This document shows positions 10,925 to 21,289 of a stretch of DNA of 64,000 nucleotides, one piece after another. The position numbers and the translations under genes were made by a program. The notes under the pieces are model-generated. The model searched no databases, had not been told where the DNA came from, and saw nothing but the letters and a program-made list of their open reading frames with translations. The stretch comes from Cordylochernes scorpioides (Eukaryota > Arthropoda > Arachnida > Pseudoscorpiones > Chernetidae): positions 1,073,385 through 1,137,384 of the forward strand of contig CP092877.1 of NCBI GenBank assembly GCA_030710605.1. Direction: 5' to 3'. Each line of letters begins with the position of its first letter. Positions within the stretch are counted from its first letter, which is position 1.

Positions 10925-11164
10925 TCAGTAATTCCGGCTTTTTACTTCGTGAGCTCCATCTTCCGCATTACTTCCTTTCAATGTGGAGCTTAATGGGCTT
11001 TTGTTATTTTCTGGTCTTTCGGCCTTTTTCTCGCTCAAATCGGCTTTCATCTGAAGGATTGCTTGTGGGGGAACTTTGGTGGTTGATCGGATGGATCCTA
11101 CAAGAGTAGTACCTCGCAATTTGATTAGAATACCATATATATGGTGTAAATTTTGATCAACCAA
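10925..11164 (-). CDS. Short ORF of unknown function, possible terminal exon (copy A)
   Basis: A minus-strand frame of 79 codons has a lysine-, glutamate- and proline-rich C-terminal half (KADLSEKKAERPENNK) and ends SRNY. A pyrimidine-rich stretch ending CTTGTAG precedes GATCC at about 11,100 and could be a splice acceptor. In copy B the last ~190 bases differ at only a few positions, with most differences further upstream. I do not recognise the protein. It could be a trapped exon or chance. Confidence 0.25.
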   Translation of the reverse strand: MVDQNLHHIYGILIKLRGTTLVGSIRSTTKVPPQAILQMKADLSEKKAERPENNKSPLSSTLKGSNAEDGAHEVKSRNY

Positions 11165-12139
11165 TGAGTTAGTTTAATCAACATTCTGCGTGCGTGAAGA
11201 AACAGAGAATACTTTATTTTTTTCTCCTTCTGTTTACTCACTGAACTTGAGAGTTCGCGTTTCCTTTATTTATAATCCAGAGTGCGCAATTTCAACGAAT
11301 AAAATTTGTGCAAAGCCTAAACGTATCGCCAACAGGATTGGAATGGAAACTTGTTATATCCTTCAATTTATTGATCTAAGTTCATCACTTGTTTTCAGAT
11401 ATTCTCCGAAAGAGTTCTTTGTACCTTGTATATTTAAAGGTGTTCTATTTTTCTTCTCTGTTCATTTGTGTGTACATGTCCGAAATATATATATATTTGC
11501 ATATTGATACAATGGGTTATTTTATTAAATTATCAAATATGAAAGTATATTAAAAATTGATATTTTAAAAGTTTGATAGACGTTGAAAATTAAAAATTCA
11601 TTAAATTCTAATTAAAGGCCTTATCAGATACTATGAAAGTTCTTTTAGCCTATTCTAGTATCATCAGCAGAGGTTCATTTATTACCATCGTTTAAAAAAT
11701 GAAATGATACCTTTTTTTAGCTTCTCTGTGCAGAAAAAATCTGCATCAAATCAATGAAAGAGCCACAAAACCAGCTTTGGAAAATTAAGATAAAACGGCA
11801 AGAGCTGTATATCATGGCTTCGGGATTCGACCCTCATCAGTATAGAAATTGGCTAAGATATCGTGGCATCGTTTTGGAGAGGAGTTACAAATTTAACTAC
11901 TGTTACAAAAAGATAGGGGCCGGTCAATAATTTGCTCTCAATCACCTATATAAAAATCTTATAAATAAATTATATATTCATTATATAAAATATTTTTTAT
12001 TAATTAAACATTTCTATTTTTAAATCTGTTGTATTGGGGGATATAAATATTGATAAATAAATTATATTTTTATTCAATATATGCCTTTTTAATTGAATAT
12101 CTGTAAAACAGAATTAGATTTTTTTTTCAGAATAACCGG

Positions 12140-12675
12140 ACACACACAAACACAATGACGACCTATCAAATAACTTTCCCTATCTATAGGAAGTAGCTAT
12201 CCAAATATATGCTCAAAATGGTTGCCAAAACCTCTAACACGAGAAATGAAAATCGGAAAGAAATTTGCTTAGACCTCATGAAGACTTTTTCTGGAGAAAC
12301 TTCTTAGGTGTTTGATATGGCGTTGTCACCTGTGATGGGACTTGGATTTACCATTATGATACTTCTTCAAAGCGTAATCAATGTAATGGATCCATAAAAC
12401 ATCGCTAGTAAAGAAAGAAAACCAAGGCTTTCCCCTTTCAAGCACAAAATGATTATTTATGTCTTTTGGAACCAAGAAGGGCTGATTATCATGCCACTCT
12501 TGAAAGAAATTCTTCTCTCAACAAGGAAAGATATTTCCGATCATCAGAAAAGATAAAATATCAATTGAAAAGAAAAGACCCAACTTAGAAATACCCTAAT
12601 CAAATTTCATTAGATTAATACGAGACCTCACCCGGCGCACCTGACTTGGTGAAGATTGCAGGGTATAAGCGGGCT
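12140..12675 (+). pseudogene. Mariner-like transposase catalytic fragment, cut by gap (copy A)
   Basis: Across shifting frames the plus strand gives VTCDGTWIYHYDTSSKR-like sequence (first catalytic block, about 12,335), QNDYLCLLEPRRADYH, and a remnant of the second block near 12,620. The assembly gap follows. Copy B continues with YPDLAPSEFDF, the third catalytic region. Many frameshifts make it non-functional. Confidence 0.6.
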
Positions 12676-12775
12676 NNNNNNNNNNNNNNNNNNNNNNNNN
12701 NNNNNNNNNNNNNNNNNNNNNNNNNNNNNNNNNNNNNNNNNNNNNNNNNNNNNNNNNNNNNNNNNNNNNNNNNNN
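12676..12775. other. Assembly gap (100 N)
   Basis: Exactly 100 undetermined bases, the conventional size for a gap of unknown length. Sequence on the right does not resemble what follows the equivalent point in copy B. Confidence 0.99.
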
Positions 12776-13078
12776 ATTTGCAATACAACATATATATATA
12801 TATATATATAAAGCACATGTGCTTGTGGTCAGGACATGCTCTCTTTATTTTTAATATCAACACCTGACCCACTTATTTTTTATTTTTTTCTACTATTTTT
12901 TCATATATATATATAAGTAAAAAAGTAATTTTGGAGGATAAACGAAAAAAAATATTTTTTTTAAATCACAAAATAACTTTTTAATTTATGGAACAGCACA
13001 AAATAACACGGGTTTTTAGTTATACATCTACACGGATAGGATTATCACAAGAGGAGAAAATAACACGACTTCGTCTCC
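12776..13078. other. AT-rich, no gene recognised
   Basis: Holds a TA microsatellite (about 12,790-12,810) and long T and A runs. Nothing coding. Confidence 0.6.
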
Positions 13079-13330
13079 AACCATAGAGAGGATTATTGCC
13101 AACAGAAAATATCATCACTTTTTTCCAAAACCGGAAATTGCAGTCAGAAAATGACATCACTTTTTGCCATCAACAGCATCATGGCTAGTAGAAAGATGAC
13201 ATCATCTTTTGGTCATCAACAAAGAGGAGGCGATTGCCAGCAGGAAAAACGACAGTTTTTGTTGCTATCAACACGGGGAACGATTATTACTTCTCCGATG
13301 ACAACGGGGAGGAATATATTGCCAGTAAAA
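13079..13330. repeat. Degenerate tandem repeat, ~45-51-bp unit
   Basis: About five diverged units share ATTGCCAACAGAAAA, then TGACATCACTTTTTGCC and ATCAACA. Units differ at many positions and by several bases in length, so the array is old. An 87-codon frame across it (13,151-13,414) is not otherwise supported. Confidence 0.6.
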
Positions 13331-13705
13331 TTCATTTATCCCCAAAACAAAATAGATTATTTACAGTACAGTATAAGACGACATCTCTCGGAAACATCTA
13401 GAAAGGTTAATTGAGAGCTATATGAGCGGCTAAGAACTACTTCAATAACAATGGGAAGTTTCGTTCTATAAATATAAACAATGGAAAGAGTTATTGTTTT
13501 CAAATGCCAATATTTTGTCAACAATGGAGGTAGATTTTGCTATTAAAAGAAACGCTTTTCAGCCTTGTGAGCGACTAATCAGGTAAATTGGGAATAACTT
13601 TGGCAGTTCATATAAGATGAATATTATTTTAGACAAAAACTTTCTCTTTTCATTCCGTAGCCACATTAATGTAAAATGTAAGAGTACAGATGTGTATGTA
13701 GTATA

Positions 13706-14033
13706 GTGATGAACAATAATCGAGAATTCAAAAATCGAACAGCCATCATCGTTGCTCTGCGCGCCGGAAGGAGACCCAAAGAGATAGTGGACTTTCTTAA
13801 GTTGTCCAAAATCACTGTTTATCGTGCAAATAAGCAGCTTGATGAGGCCGACAATAGCAAAGAGGGAATGGTCGCAAGACAAAAGCACTCGCGTCGATCG
13901 GCAGGATAAGAGGCGAATAATTTTTCGAAATTTCAAGGAGAAGACGAATGGAAATTCTGGGAAGAGTATGAGGGTCATAGCCAAACAGATGGACCTTGAC
14001 TCTATGACAGTTGTTATAGCTATCGTTGAATGA
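13706..14033 (+). pseudogene. Tc/mariner transposase N-terminal fragment
   Basis: From ATG at 13,709 the frame begins MNNNREFKNRTAIIVALRAG and continues with a helix-turn-helix (EIVDFLKLSKITVYRANKQL). This is the first DNA-binding domain of a Tc/IS630-type transposase found widely in arthropods. After a frameshift near 13,890 the next frame continues DKRRIIFRNFKEKTNG and GKSMRVIAKQMDLDSMTV, the second helix-turn-helix. Nothing of the catalytic domain follows. The minus-strand 141-codon frame here is a shadow. Confidence 0.75.
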
Positions 14034-14040
14034 TATATAA

Positions 14041-14240
14041 CTAGCCGAGTGACCCGGGAAACGCTTCGAATTTACCCGAAGGGTTGCGAAGATACATTAA
14101 GAGAACAGTTAGTGGCTTAAACATTGCAATGGGTATATTCTGATTTCTTAGAAGCAGCATTTTAATTAAGGTTAAATAAAAATACTTTCTAAGCATTTTG
14201 GGCAGATACGCAAACGGACAAATCCTGGCCATTCAGAGTA
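14041..14240 (-). mobile_element. Helitron-like 3' terminus, decayed
   Basis: CTAGCCGAGTGACCCGGG follows A at 14,040 and matches the CTAG-plus-hairpin terminus seen at 6,101 and 42,886, but the hairpin has point changes. Homology fades after about 60 bases; the far end is not defined. Confidence 0.35.
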
Positions 14241-14580
14241 GATCCCCAAAGGAAATTTTCTATAAAGAAGTAATTCTGATTATAAGCAGAAAGGAGTTAA
14301 CAATTGAAATAGAAACACGAAAAATCTACCATTCAAATTTATAAAATTCAACAACAAAACGCCCTTATTTTAAAGCAAAGCAATTTGGTGATGATAAATA
14401 AATACACTGATGGCCTAAAGGTAAGTTACAATTGTTATTCCATTACTAATTTAAAATTATATAAATTAGTTTTCATAAAACATAAATTTATATTTTCCGA
14501 AACATTTTTGTGTTTTATTTTTATGTTTTAAATGCTATTTAATATGTTTATCAATAATTAGGGATGAGAGATTAATGGTC
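14241..14580. other. No recognisable gene
   Basis: AT-rich DNA without a recognised repeat or frame. Confidence 0.5.
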
Positions 14581-15160
14581 AGAGCTCTCACAAAACAAAT
14601 TTACAAATGTTAACAAAATTACTTAATAATGGGTGTAATCCTCTCTTACAGCAATACATTCCTGGCACCTGCTTCTCATATTTTTACAAGGTTATTAATC
14701 AGTTCAGTAGGAATTAGAGTCGGAGAGCAGTTTTGAGCTCATCAAGGCTTCTGGGAGAGGGACAAAGACCGGCTACTCGTCTCCCAAGGGCATCCCAGGC
14801 ATGTCCTATCGGATTCAAACCTGGAGACCTGGATGGCCAGTTCATTCGCCTTCTGTATGAGCCAACGGAAGAACATATTGCTCTAGGATCTCATCACGAT
14901 ACCTTTGACCAGTAAGAAAACCTCCTTCAAAGACATGCAGATCGGCGCACCCATTGAGATATATATCTGCCCATACCATCATACCGCCACAACCAAAGTT
15001 GTCTTTTTCTCTTACATTTGATGGTCTATATCGTGTCCCAACCTCTCTTCGCATCTTGTACTGTTGTGAATCACTCTGGAGGCTAAATCAGGATTCATTT
15101 GTGAAAGAAGAAGGTCATTTTAATGATAGTGGTTGTCACCTGGTCTTAGAACTTAAAACC
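14581..15160 (-). pseudogene. Tc1-type transposase pseudogene lacking two catalytic residues
   Basis: Minus strand: FTNES (catalytic aspartate of TDES replaced by asparagine, then a stop), FSLQSDSQQY, GTRYRPSNVREKDNFGCGG, MMVWADI and RYRDEILEQYVLPLAHTEG. It then jumps in another frame to NWPSRSPGLNPIGHAWDALG. The block that should lie between, holding the second catalytic aspartate (QDNARPH in Tc1 proteins), is missing, an internal deletion of about 25 codons near 14,850. The end (SLDELKTALR) is present. Clearly dead. Confidence 0.85.
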
Positions 15161-15308
15161 TGCGGCATGTGTAATTTACCGTCAAGTTAACATTTGCATA
15201 TAGTGCCAGAATTCTAAATCACGGGATTAAATCCACGACAAGATAATCTCATTATGACTCAGTTTGACGTCACAAACTCTATCTTCCAAAATCTACGACT
15301 TTAGAATT

Positions 15309-15713
15309 GTCAGTAGACAACACGTGATGGGATGGAAGTTTCCACGGCTGAATGTATCTGAAAGACATATTGTCGGCTAGACCTTATCTTATCGCCAGTA
15401 ATATCCGTTACAGATAAGCTCTACCTCTATCCTTCCTTTAGTTTCGCTTCTACCTGAAGCATCCGGCCTTATTAGACTATCCGGGATATATTTGCAGGTC
15501 CGGCCACGTCTACCTACCATCATCTCACCACAGCTCCTGATGGCTGTTTTAGCACTATCTATATAACCCCGTTGTGCTTCTCTTTTGTTCTTTCGTTAAG
15601 TACACATATCACCTATGTGTCTCCATCTTGCTCTTCCTTACTCCTTTAGTCGTCTGTATCCCATCTGGTTCGTCATCACCTTCCAAATAAAGCCAATATT
15701 TTTGCCCTTACTA
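15309..15713 (+). mobile_element. Candidate solo LTR
   Basis: Starts TGTCAGTAGACAACACGTG and ends TTACTACA (TG...CA). It carries a CTATATAACCCCG TATA-like box at about 15,560 and an AATAAA at about 15,688, in the spacing of an LTR promoter and polyadenylation signal. No second LTR, primer site or clear target duplication was found, so the ends are uncertain. Confidence 0.35.
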
Positions 15714-16570
15714 CAATTATATTTTATTCGGCTGTTTTCCCTATATCTGGAACCTTAGAGGAACACTACTTTTCGACTATTCATCTATAAGTAATAAGAG
15801 AGCCATTTTGGCATCAATCTGTTAAGGTTGGCGCGCCATTAGTTTCTAAAAATATATATGGATATTTGCGGCCCTTTCAGAATATCTGAAAGACCTCTTT
15901 GACGATTATTTTCTAACTATAATAAATGGCGGACTGAAAATAACGAATATTGGAATTTTTTTTCTGATAGTGGTGTACTTATAATTACTGAACGTGTGTT
16001 ATCTCCAGCGCTGCTAGGCTGAAGTAATTTCATATAAAATGTAGGTTATATTCTCTTTGAACGTTCCCGAATATTGAAGAAAGTCAGAACACCGACACAT
16101 GCGCATCTTATTAAGAAGTTTCCAGTCATCAATGAATTCTATTGGGCGACTGATAAACCTATCTTATTTTATACGTAACTTGTGCAATAATTAAATTATA
16201 GTTTAGACTTTCCTTAATACTACTCTTGATTCTCAATTAGAGTGGTTATCAAATGATAGCATTGATAAAGCAAAGCTGAAGTTTGAAATTAATATAGGAA
16301 ACCATAAGTTAACTCCGTGATTTGATAGAGAATGCTAGTTCGCTTAAATTCTGATGCAAGAAATTCTCGAAAACTTTACGATGAAAAATAAATCATAGGT
16401 TGAATATAGGTTTATTATAAGAAAAAAAAAGAGATATCGGGAATTAATCGAATTTAACAAGTAAACATTTTTTACGTGTGTTCTACATGACTTTAAAATA
16501 GTGTTTATGACTCCTCTGGATGATAGAAGACAATTGTAACTTTTATACCTTAAAATAATATACAACAGAA
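15714..16570. other. No recognisable gene
   Basis: AT-rich interval of about 860 bases. Open frames on the minus strand (16,344-16,580) are low-complexity. Confidence 0.5.
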
Positions 16571-16996
16571 GTGATATCAAGCTTGGATGACATAGCTATT
16601 ATGCCAAATTTCTTTCCTCTGCATCACATATAGAATTAAATCACGATGAATTTAGTCTCGATTTTCCACACTACATGTTCTACTGTACGGCAATGGAAGA
16701 AGAAAGAGAAATTCTTCGTCAAGAGACCGGCTATAATAGCAATTCGCCTTATGTTTTAATGGCAAAAGTCGTAAAATCCAGACCCTTTGCATTCGCTTTT
16801 TATAAATACTGGAAATCAGCTCAATCAAAATATTTAGCACAGACACCGGATCCAACTCGATAATTGGTCGAGGTCAATACCCAATATTTGTATATAACTA
16901 CGATGCTAATTTGTTATTTATTTATTTTGTCCTACAGAGAGAATCCTGTATGGCACGTGTGCCCAATAAAGGCTATTGTTGTTGTTGTATATAGAA
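16571..16996 (+). mobile_element. LINE 3' end with TTG tail
   Basis: The frame ending at TAA 16,861-16,863 reads DEFSLDFPHYMFYCTAMEEE and then a helical tail, which fits the H-x3-6-C ending of I/Jockey LINE ORF2. A short untranslated region with GAATCCTGTATGGCAC and CCAATAAAGGC ends in a TTG tail (16,976-16,987). The same ending occurs at 45,440 and 45,580. 5'-truncated; no reverse transcriptase. Confidence 0.65.
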
Positions 16997-17560
16997 TTGA
17001 ATCTACCTCCCATTTTTATATCAAACCAAGATTCCGAATTAGATGGAAAAGTTGCTCTTACAGGAATTGCTGCGGAAATATCTAGGATAAAATAATACAA
17101 AATACCTGGCATTGATAATATACTTGAATAAGCTAGGTTTTACCAGAACGATATATAGTATTTTGAGAGATATTTATGGCAATATTTTAGAAACAAGCAC
17201 AACCCCCCCCCCCCCCCCCCCACTCAGTGATCCCTATCTTCAAAATTTCAAAAATTATCATGTATATATTGAAGACTCGAGTGAATAATTTGATCTATAA
17301 AATAAAAGGATTATTTTTGATTCAGAAAGGTATACCCTTGCTATGATCATACCTTGTATGATCAAAAGGTTCCCGCACTGACCTAATAAAAGAAATGAGT
17401 AGAGTAAAATAAAATAATAACATGCCTATTAAAAGAGGAAAGATTTTGACACCAGGTGCACATAAATGTTTGCGTGTGCGTCACGCATTTAAAAAAAATA
17501 ATTATATTTTTCGAACACAATAGTAGTAACGGCACGGGTAAATTAAAATAGACGTTAAAT
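16997..17560. other. No gene; poly-C tract
   Basis: Contains a run of about 19 C at 17,203-17,221, likely unstable in sequencing. Nothing else is recognised. Confidence 0.6.
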
Positions 17561-18165
17561 GAAATAACGTTTTTGTTTAAAATTCTGTTTCCGAAACGGT
17601 AAAGTAGCTAATGAAAGCTTTTGATTTTTCACAGAAACATTTGAAAACTCTTTTAAAAGAAGAATAGCATTTGAAATGACGCCCCGGGCCATAAAGCCTT
17701 GTTGTGGATCTGTGCGGGTGTTTGAAAGTGAGGCCAGTATCCACACGCTGCCCAGGACGTCTACAGACACGTTTACGACACAGTAAGAAAAGGGACTCGT
17801 CACTAAAATCTATACGTCCCCAGTCAGCGCAGTTCTAAAGTTGATCGCTCCCGACACCACTGTAGTCAGACTTGTCGATCTATGGGTGTGAGGGATAGGC
17901 ATTCTAACGATCGGCGAGCTCTTAGATTTCGCTCTCTCAGTCGTCTGTTGATGGCCATTTTGACAATCGCTCTGTCCTCCCGTTTTGTTGTGTCCCTTGG
18001 TCGACCGCTGCCGTCCTGATGTTGCATTCTTCCGTTGTTGACCCACTCTTGCCAACATCGTCTAATAGCCACATCACTTCGACACAGATGTCACGCGATT
18101 AGCCGATTTGACCAACCAGCCTCTTTCATTCCAATGGCACTACCTCTTTTAAACTCGGACATATG
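17561..18165 (-). pseudogene. Tc1/Bari-like transposase, N-terminal part
   Basis: From ATG at 18,162 the minus strand reads MSEFKRGSAIGMKEAGWSNR, then the second helix-turn-helix (CRSDVAIRRCWQEWVNNGR) and the SGRPRDT linker, LRERNLRARR, and a frameshifted FSDES first catalytic block near 17,795. It ends at PQQGFMARGVIS at about 17,670. The rest, with the second aspartate and final glutamate, is missing. Stops and at least two shifts occur. This family is common in arthropods. Confidence 0.8.
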
Positions 18166-18349
18166 TTCGTAATGAGCACACATATTTCGGCGAGGCATTG
18201 ACACAGTAGAAATAGGCTTACTGCAAAAATTTAAACGGAAATTTTTGAAATCAGCTCGTGCCGAGCCGAAAATTGAGTCTAGAATACTCGTTCTGGATTC
18301 ATAGTTCAGATGCGCAGGAGATTTTGCTTTGCATAAATCGGCCACCAAA

Positions 18350-21019
18350 TTCCAATCATTTGCATGTATGGTCGAAACGCCTTTGTTTTAATATAAATCG
18401 GACAACTCCTTCTTGGTGCGTTGATTTGTTGTTATAGAGTGTAATATCTGAATTATGCGGAGAAGAAGTCTAAGATAGAAAGATGACCCATAGTGTTCGT
18501 TCTTCATCACTCGCGGTTTCGGGAAAGGTCAAAATTGGCTACCTCATATGAATATCATCGTTGCAAGTCAAAACTTTGTAGAAAATGTAAGAATATCGAT
18601 TTAAGAAAAAATATCTAGAATACATTTATGGTTGTTATGAATAAAGACCAAGGAAAAATTCGTAGCCGATTACCTTTATTTGAAACGTTTGACATTGTTT
18701 GCTTTTTCTCAAAGAGTATATGGTTATTGTTAGTGTGTACACTTCAATTACAAAATTTCATATGAAATTATGTTATTTCAGTTTGATACAGCGATGGAGG
18801 TCTGGCCAGATTATTTCAGTGATTAAGCCATTTGCATCATTCACCAAACCTTTTCCTAAATTAATATTTGATCTAAGAATAATATTTTTCTATTTCCAGG
18901 TTTTGGTAATTCTCAGATTTTAGAAATGTGTCTGATTCTATGAAATTCTTCAAGTTACTCTTGTCATTCTTCTGTATCAAATCGACTGATCGATCCTGAG
19001 CACTCTTATTTCAATTTCCTTTACATTATAAATATGTTAAAAACCTGCTAAATACATACATATTAAATATTTTCTTTAAATTACCACAATATGTATCTGC
19101 AACTTGATAATATGCACCTTCAAAATTTCAACTAAATCGATGCCGTGCAAATGAGTCAAATAAAAGCTACTATTACAATTACCTATTTTGGGCGATTTAT
19201 TCTACAATTAAATCAACTAAAAACTAAAATCGTCTAAAATTTTAATATACAGATTACGCGCCCTCTTTCTCTAATTCATTTATGCCTGAAGGCCTAAAAT
19301 TATACTATTTCAAGCACACGCATTTCTATAATAGAATGTAATATAATATATATTTTATAGGTAATATTTTTTTCAAAAGAAGGCTCGTGTTGTGGGTTAT
19401 TCATTAACCAGAACCTGCGTGTTCTGCGTAGAGAAGAGAAAAGAAATACATTAGATTAATGGATTTAATAGCTTAAATGGTTTTTAAAATTTAATACAAG
19501 GAATAAATTCATTTTCTGGACATGAATATATATCATCCCCTCGCACCGAGAAGTAATCTCTATACACTTCATCTGACACAGAGATTTCAAATTACCTTCT
19601 TATGTAACACTCCAAATAAAAAAAAATGTCCTTTCCCACGGCGGTGTCCCCAAAGGCAAAAGTCAGTCAAAACAAACTGCAGCACATCATCAGGAGAAGA
19701 ATTGAAAAAATGATACATTGTATTTAAAAATTATTGTAATGTCATCATTAAAAGAACATTTACGAGGTTTTTAAGAGCATAATTTATTGAGGTCGTTTTA
19801 ACTACTCATTACATCCTTTTGCTTTTTGTCTGTTAACTTCTTTCCCACTACAGCGGAGATCCCCATCTTTGCATATATCCCGGTTTAAACACTTGTAAAT
19901 ACCAAGCTGAGATAATCGTTTTTTTAGCACTATTCCTCATTTGTTATCTACACAGAATATAGCTTGTGTTTTCTAATAAATAAATATATAAATAAAAATA
20001 CCTTATTTGTGATTATTGCTCTATTGCTGGGGAACATGTTTCATCCCTTTTTTGCTTATAATATTTGTAACATATCAATATATTGTTCTTTTTTGTTATA
20101 TAATCTATTCCTTTCTGCAGCATGTTTCATCTTTGTATCAGCGTTACTTGTAATTTACACCAGTCTAAAAGAACCAAAATCTCGGGAAACGATCCAAAGA
20201 AATTATTCGCCTTCGCATTTTTTTCACGTCAAAAAGAAAATATCAACAAGAAAAACGACCATCAGCTATATTCAGTTTTGGTGGAGAGGCACTACAAACA
20301 CGGCGTGCCTTTCAATCGTATTCTTTTTATATTAGACCATATTTTGCATCTATAGCGTTAACTCCGTTTCTAGAATGACTTTATTAGGTGCCGCTTGCAC
20401 TATCCTGGAGGGTGGTCTTAGTACTTTAACAATCGATCTACAAAGATATCGTAGAATGAAAATTTGGCGTTCTTAAATGTTAAAAACACATACACATTTA
20501 GACAACACATCCTAGAAAAATATTTAATAACTCGCAAGAAATAATCTGTGACCAGTTTGTGAGGAAACCTTGGTAGACTGAGGGAGTTTTGAAATCCATG
20601 CAGCTGCACCGTGACAAGGCGCCACACGTGGTGACACTTTCTTGTCTGGCTTTCTGCCTGGTCTATAGTATGTGCAAATTGGAGCTGTGTGCCTCAGTAA
20701 ATAAATTCCGCTCTCCAATTGAGAAACAGGGTGGAGGTGGTCAACACCTAGGGTTTGGCACCTACATTCAAAGAGTTTAGTTGAATAACAAAATATTTCA
20801 ATTACTACCTATTGTTGCACGAGTCTACCCACACCAGCCAGTGTAAATAGAAAATCGAATCTTTGGATATAAAATACTTAAAAGAACAAAGTTTGAAATA
20901 ATTTTTATCTGTGTAGACAAGTGATGTATTTACAATACATAAATAAACCTCTATCCACCATGTCCTGTACTACGCGTTCTAGGGTAACTACCAATTCATT
21001 TTAGGTATATACATATATA
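18350..21019. other. No recognisable gene
   Basis: About 2.7 kb of AT-rich DNA. The longest frames (19,964-20,335 and 20,122-20,355) overlap each other in different frames and show no domain. I see no RNA gene, array or terminal repeats. Confidence 0.5.
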
Positions 21020-21062
21020 TATTGAATGATTAACGCTTATTTTGGATCAAATTATTTATTAT

Positions 21063-21110
21063 AAATTCCAATATTTCGATGAGGCTGTTCGCCTATCTTC
21101 CTCGGGGATT
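21063..21110 (-). ncRNA. Hammerhead-like motif in Penelope pseudo-LTR (3' copy)
   Basis: Minus strand has CCGAGGA ... GAAA spaced as in hammerhead ribozyme cores (CTGANGA ... GAAA), with one base changed (T to C). Penelope-like elements are known to carry hammerhead motifs in their pseudo-LTRs. Helix pairing was not established here, so this is only a candidate. Confidence 0.3.
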
Positions 21111-21289
21111 CTAACCCTGTAATCAAATCATCCACGTGAAGCACGAGTGGCGAGGTTTTAAATAAAATAGACCGGTGTGGCCAAACTGTTCAATGAAAAT
21201 ATAATTACTTAAATTTTATATTATTAAAATACTATTATATATATTCTATTATTACTGTTTCTGTTTTATCTGTAGGTATTATTAGGGTA

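Larger units (their letters stand above)
1..12675 (+). repeat. Long direct duplication, copy A
   Basis: This tract is collinear with about 48,460-61,126. Order and orientation of every internal element agree, and stretches of hundreds of bases differ by only 1-4%. Differences include minisatellite copy number, a ~190-bp segment present only in copy B (55,264-55,453), a ~37-bp segment present only here (about 740-780) and many small indels. The left end lies outside the window; the right end is cut by the assembly gap at 12,676. Seen directly by comparing sequence; whether it is a real duplication or a second haplotype is not decidable here. Confidence 0.95.

Noticed and set aside
12615..12872. 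Frames across the N run
   Set aside because: They depend on undetermined bases.
13559..13984. 141-codon minus-strand frame
   Set aside because: Antisense shadow of the Tc-type transposase fragment on the plus strand.
19964..20355. Two overlapping frames of 123 and 77 codons
   Set aside because: Low-complexity, hydrophobic AT-rich translation with no domain, and they overlap in different frames.
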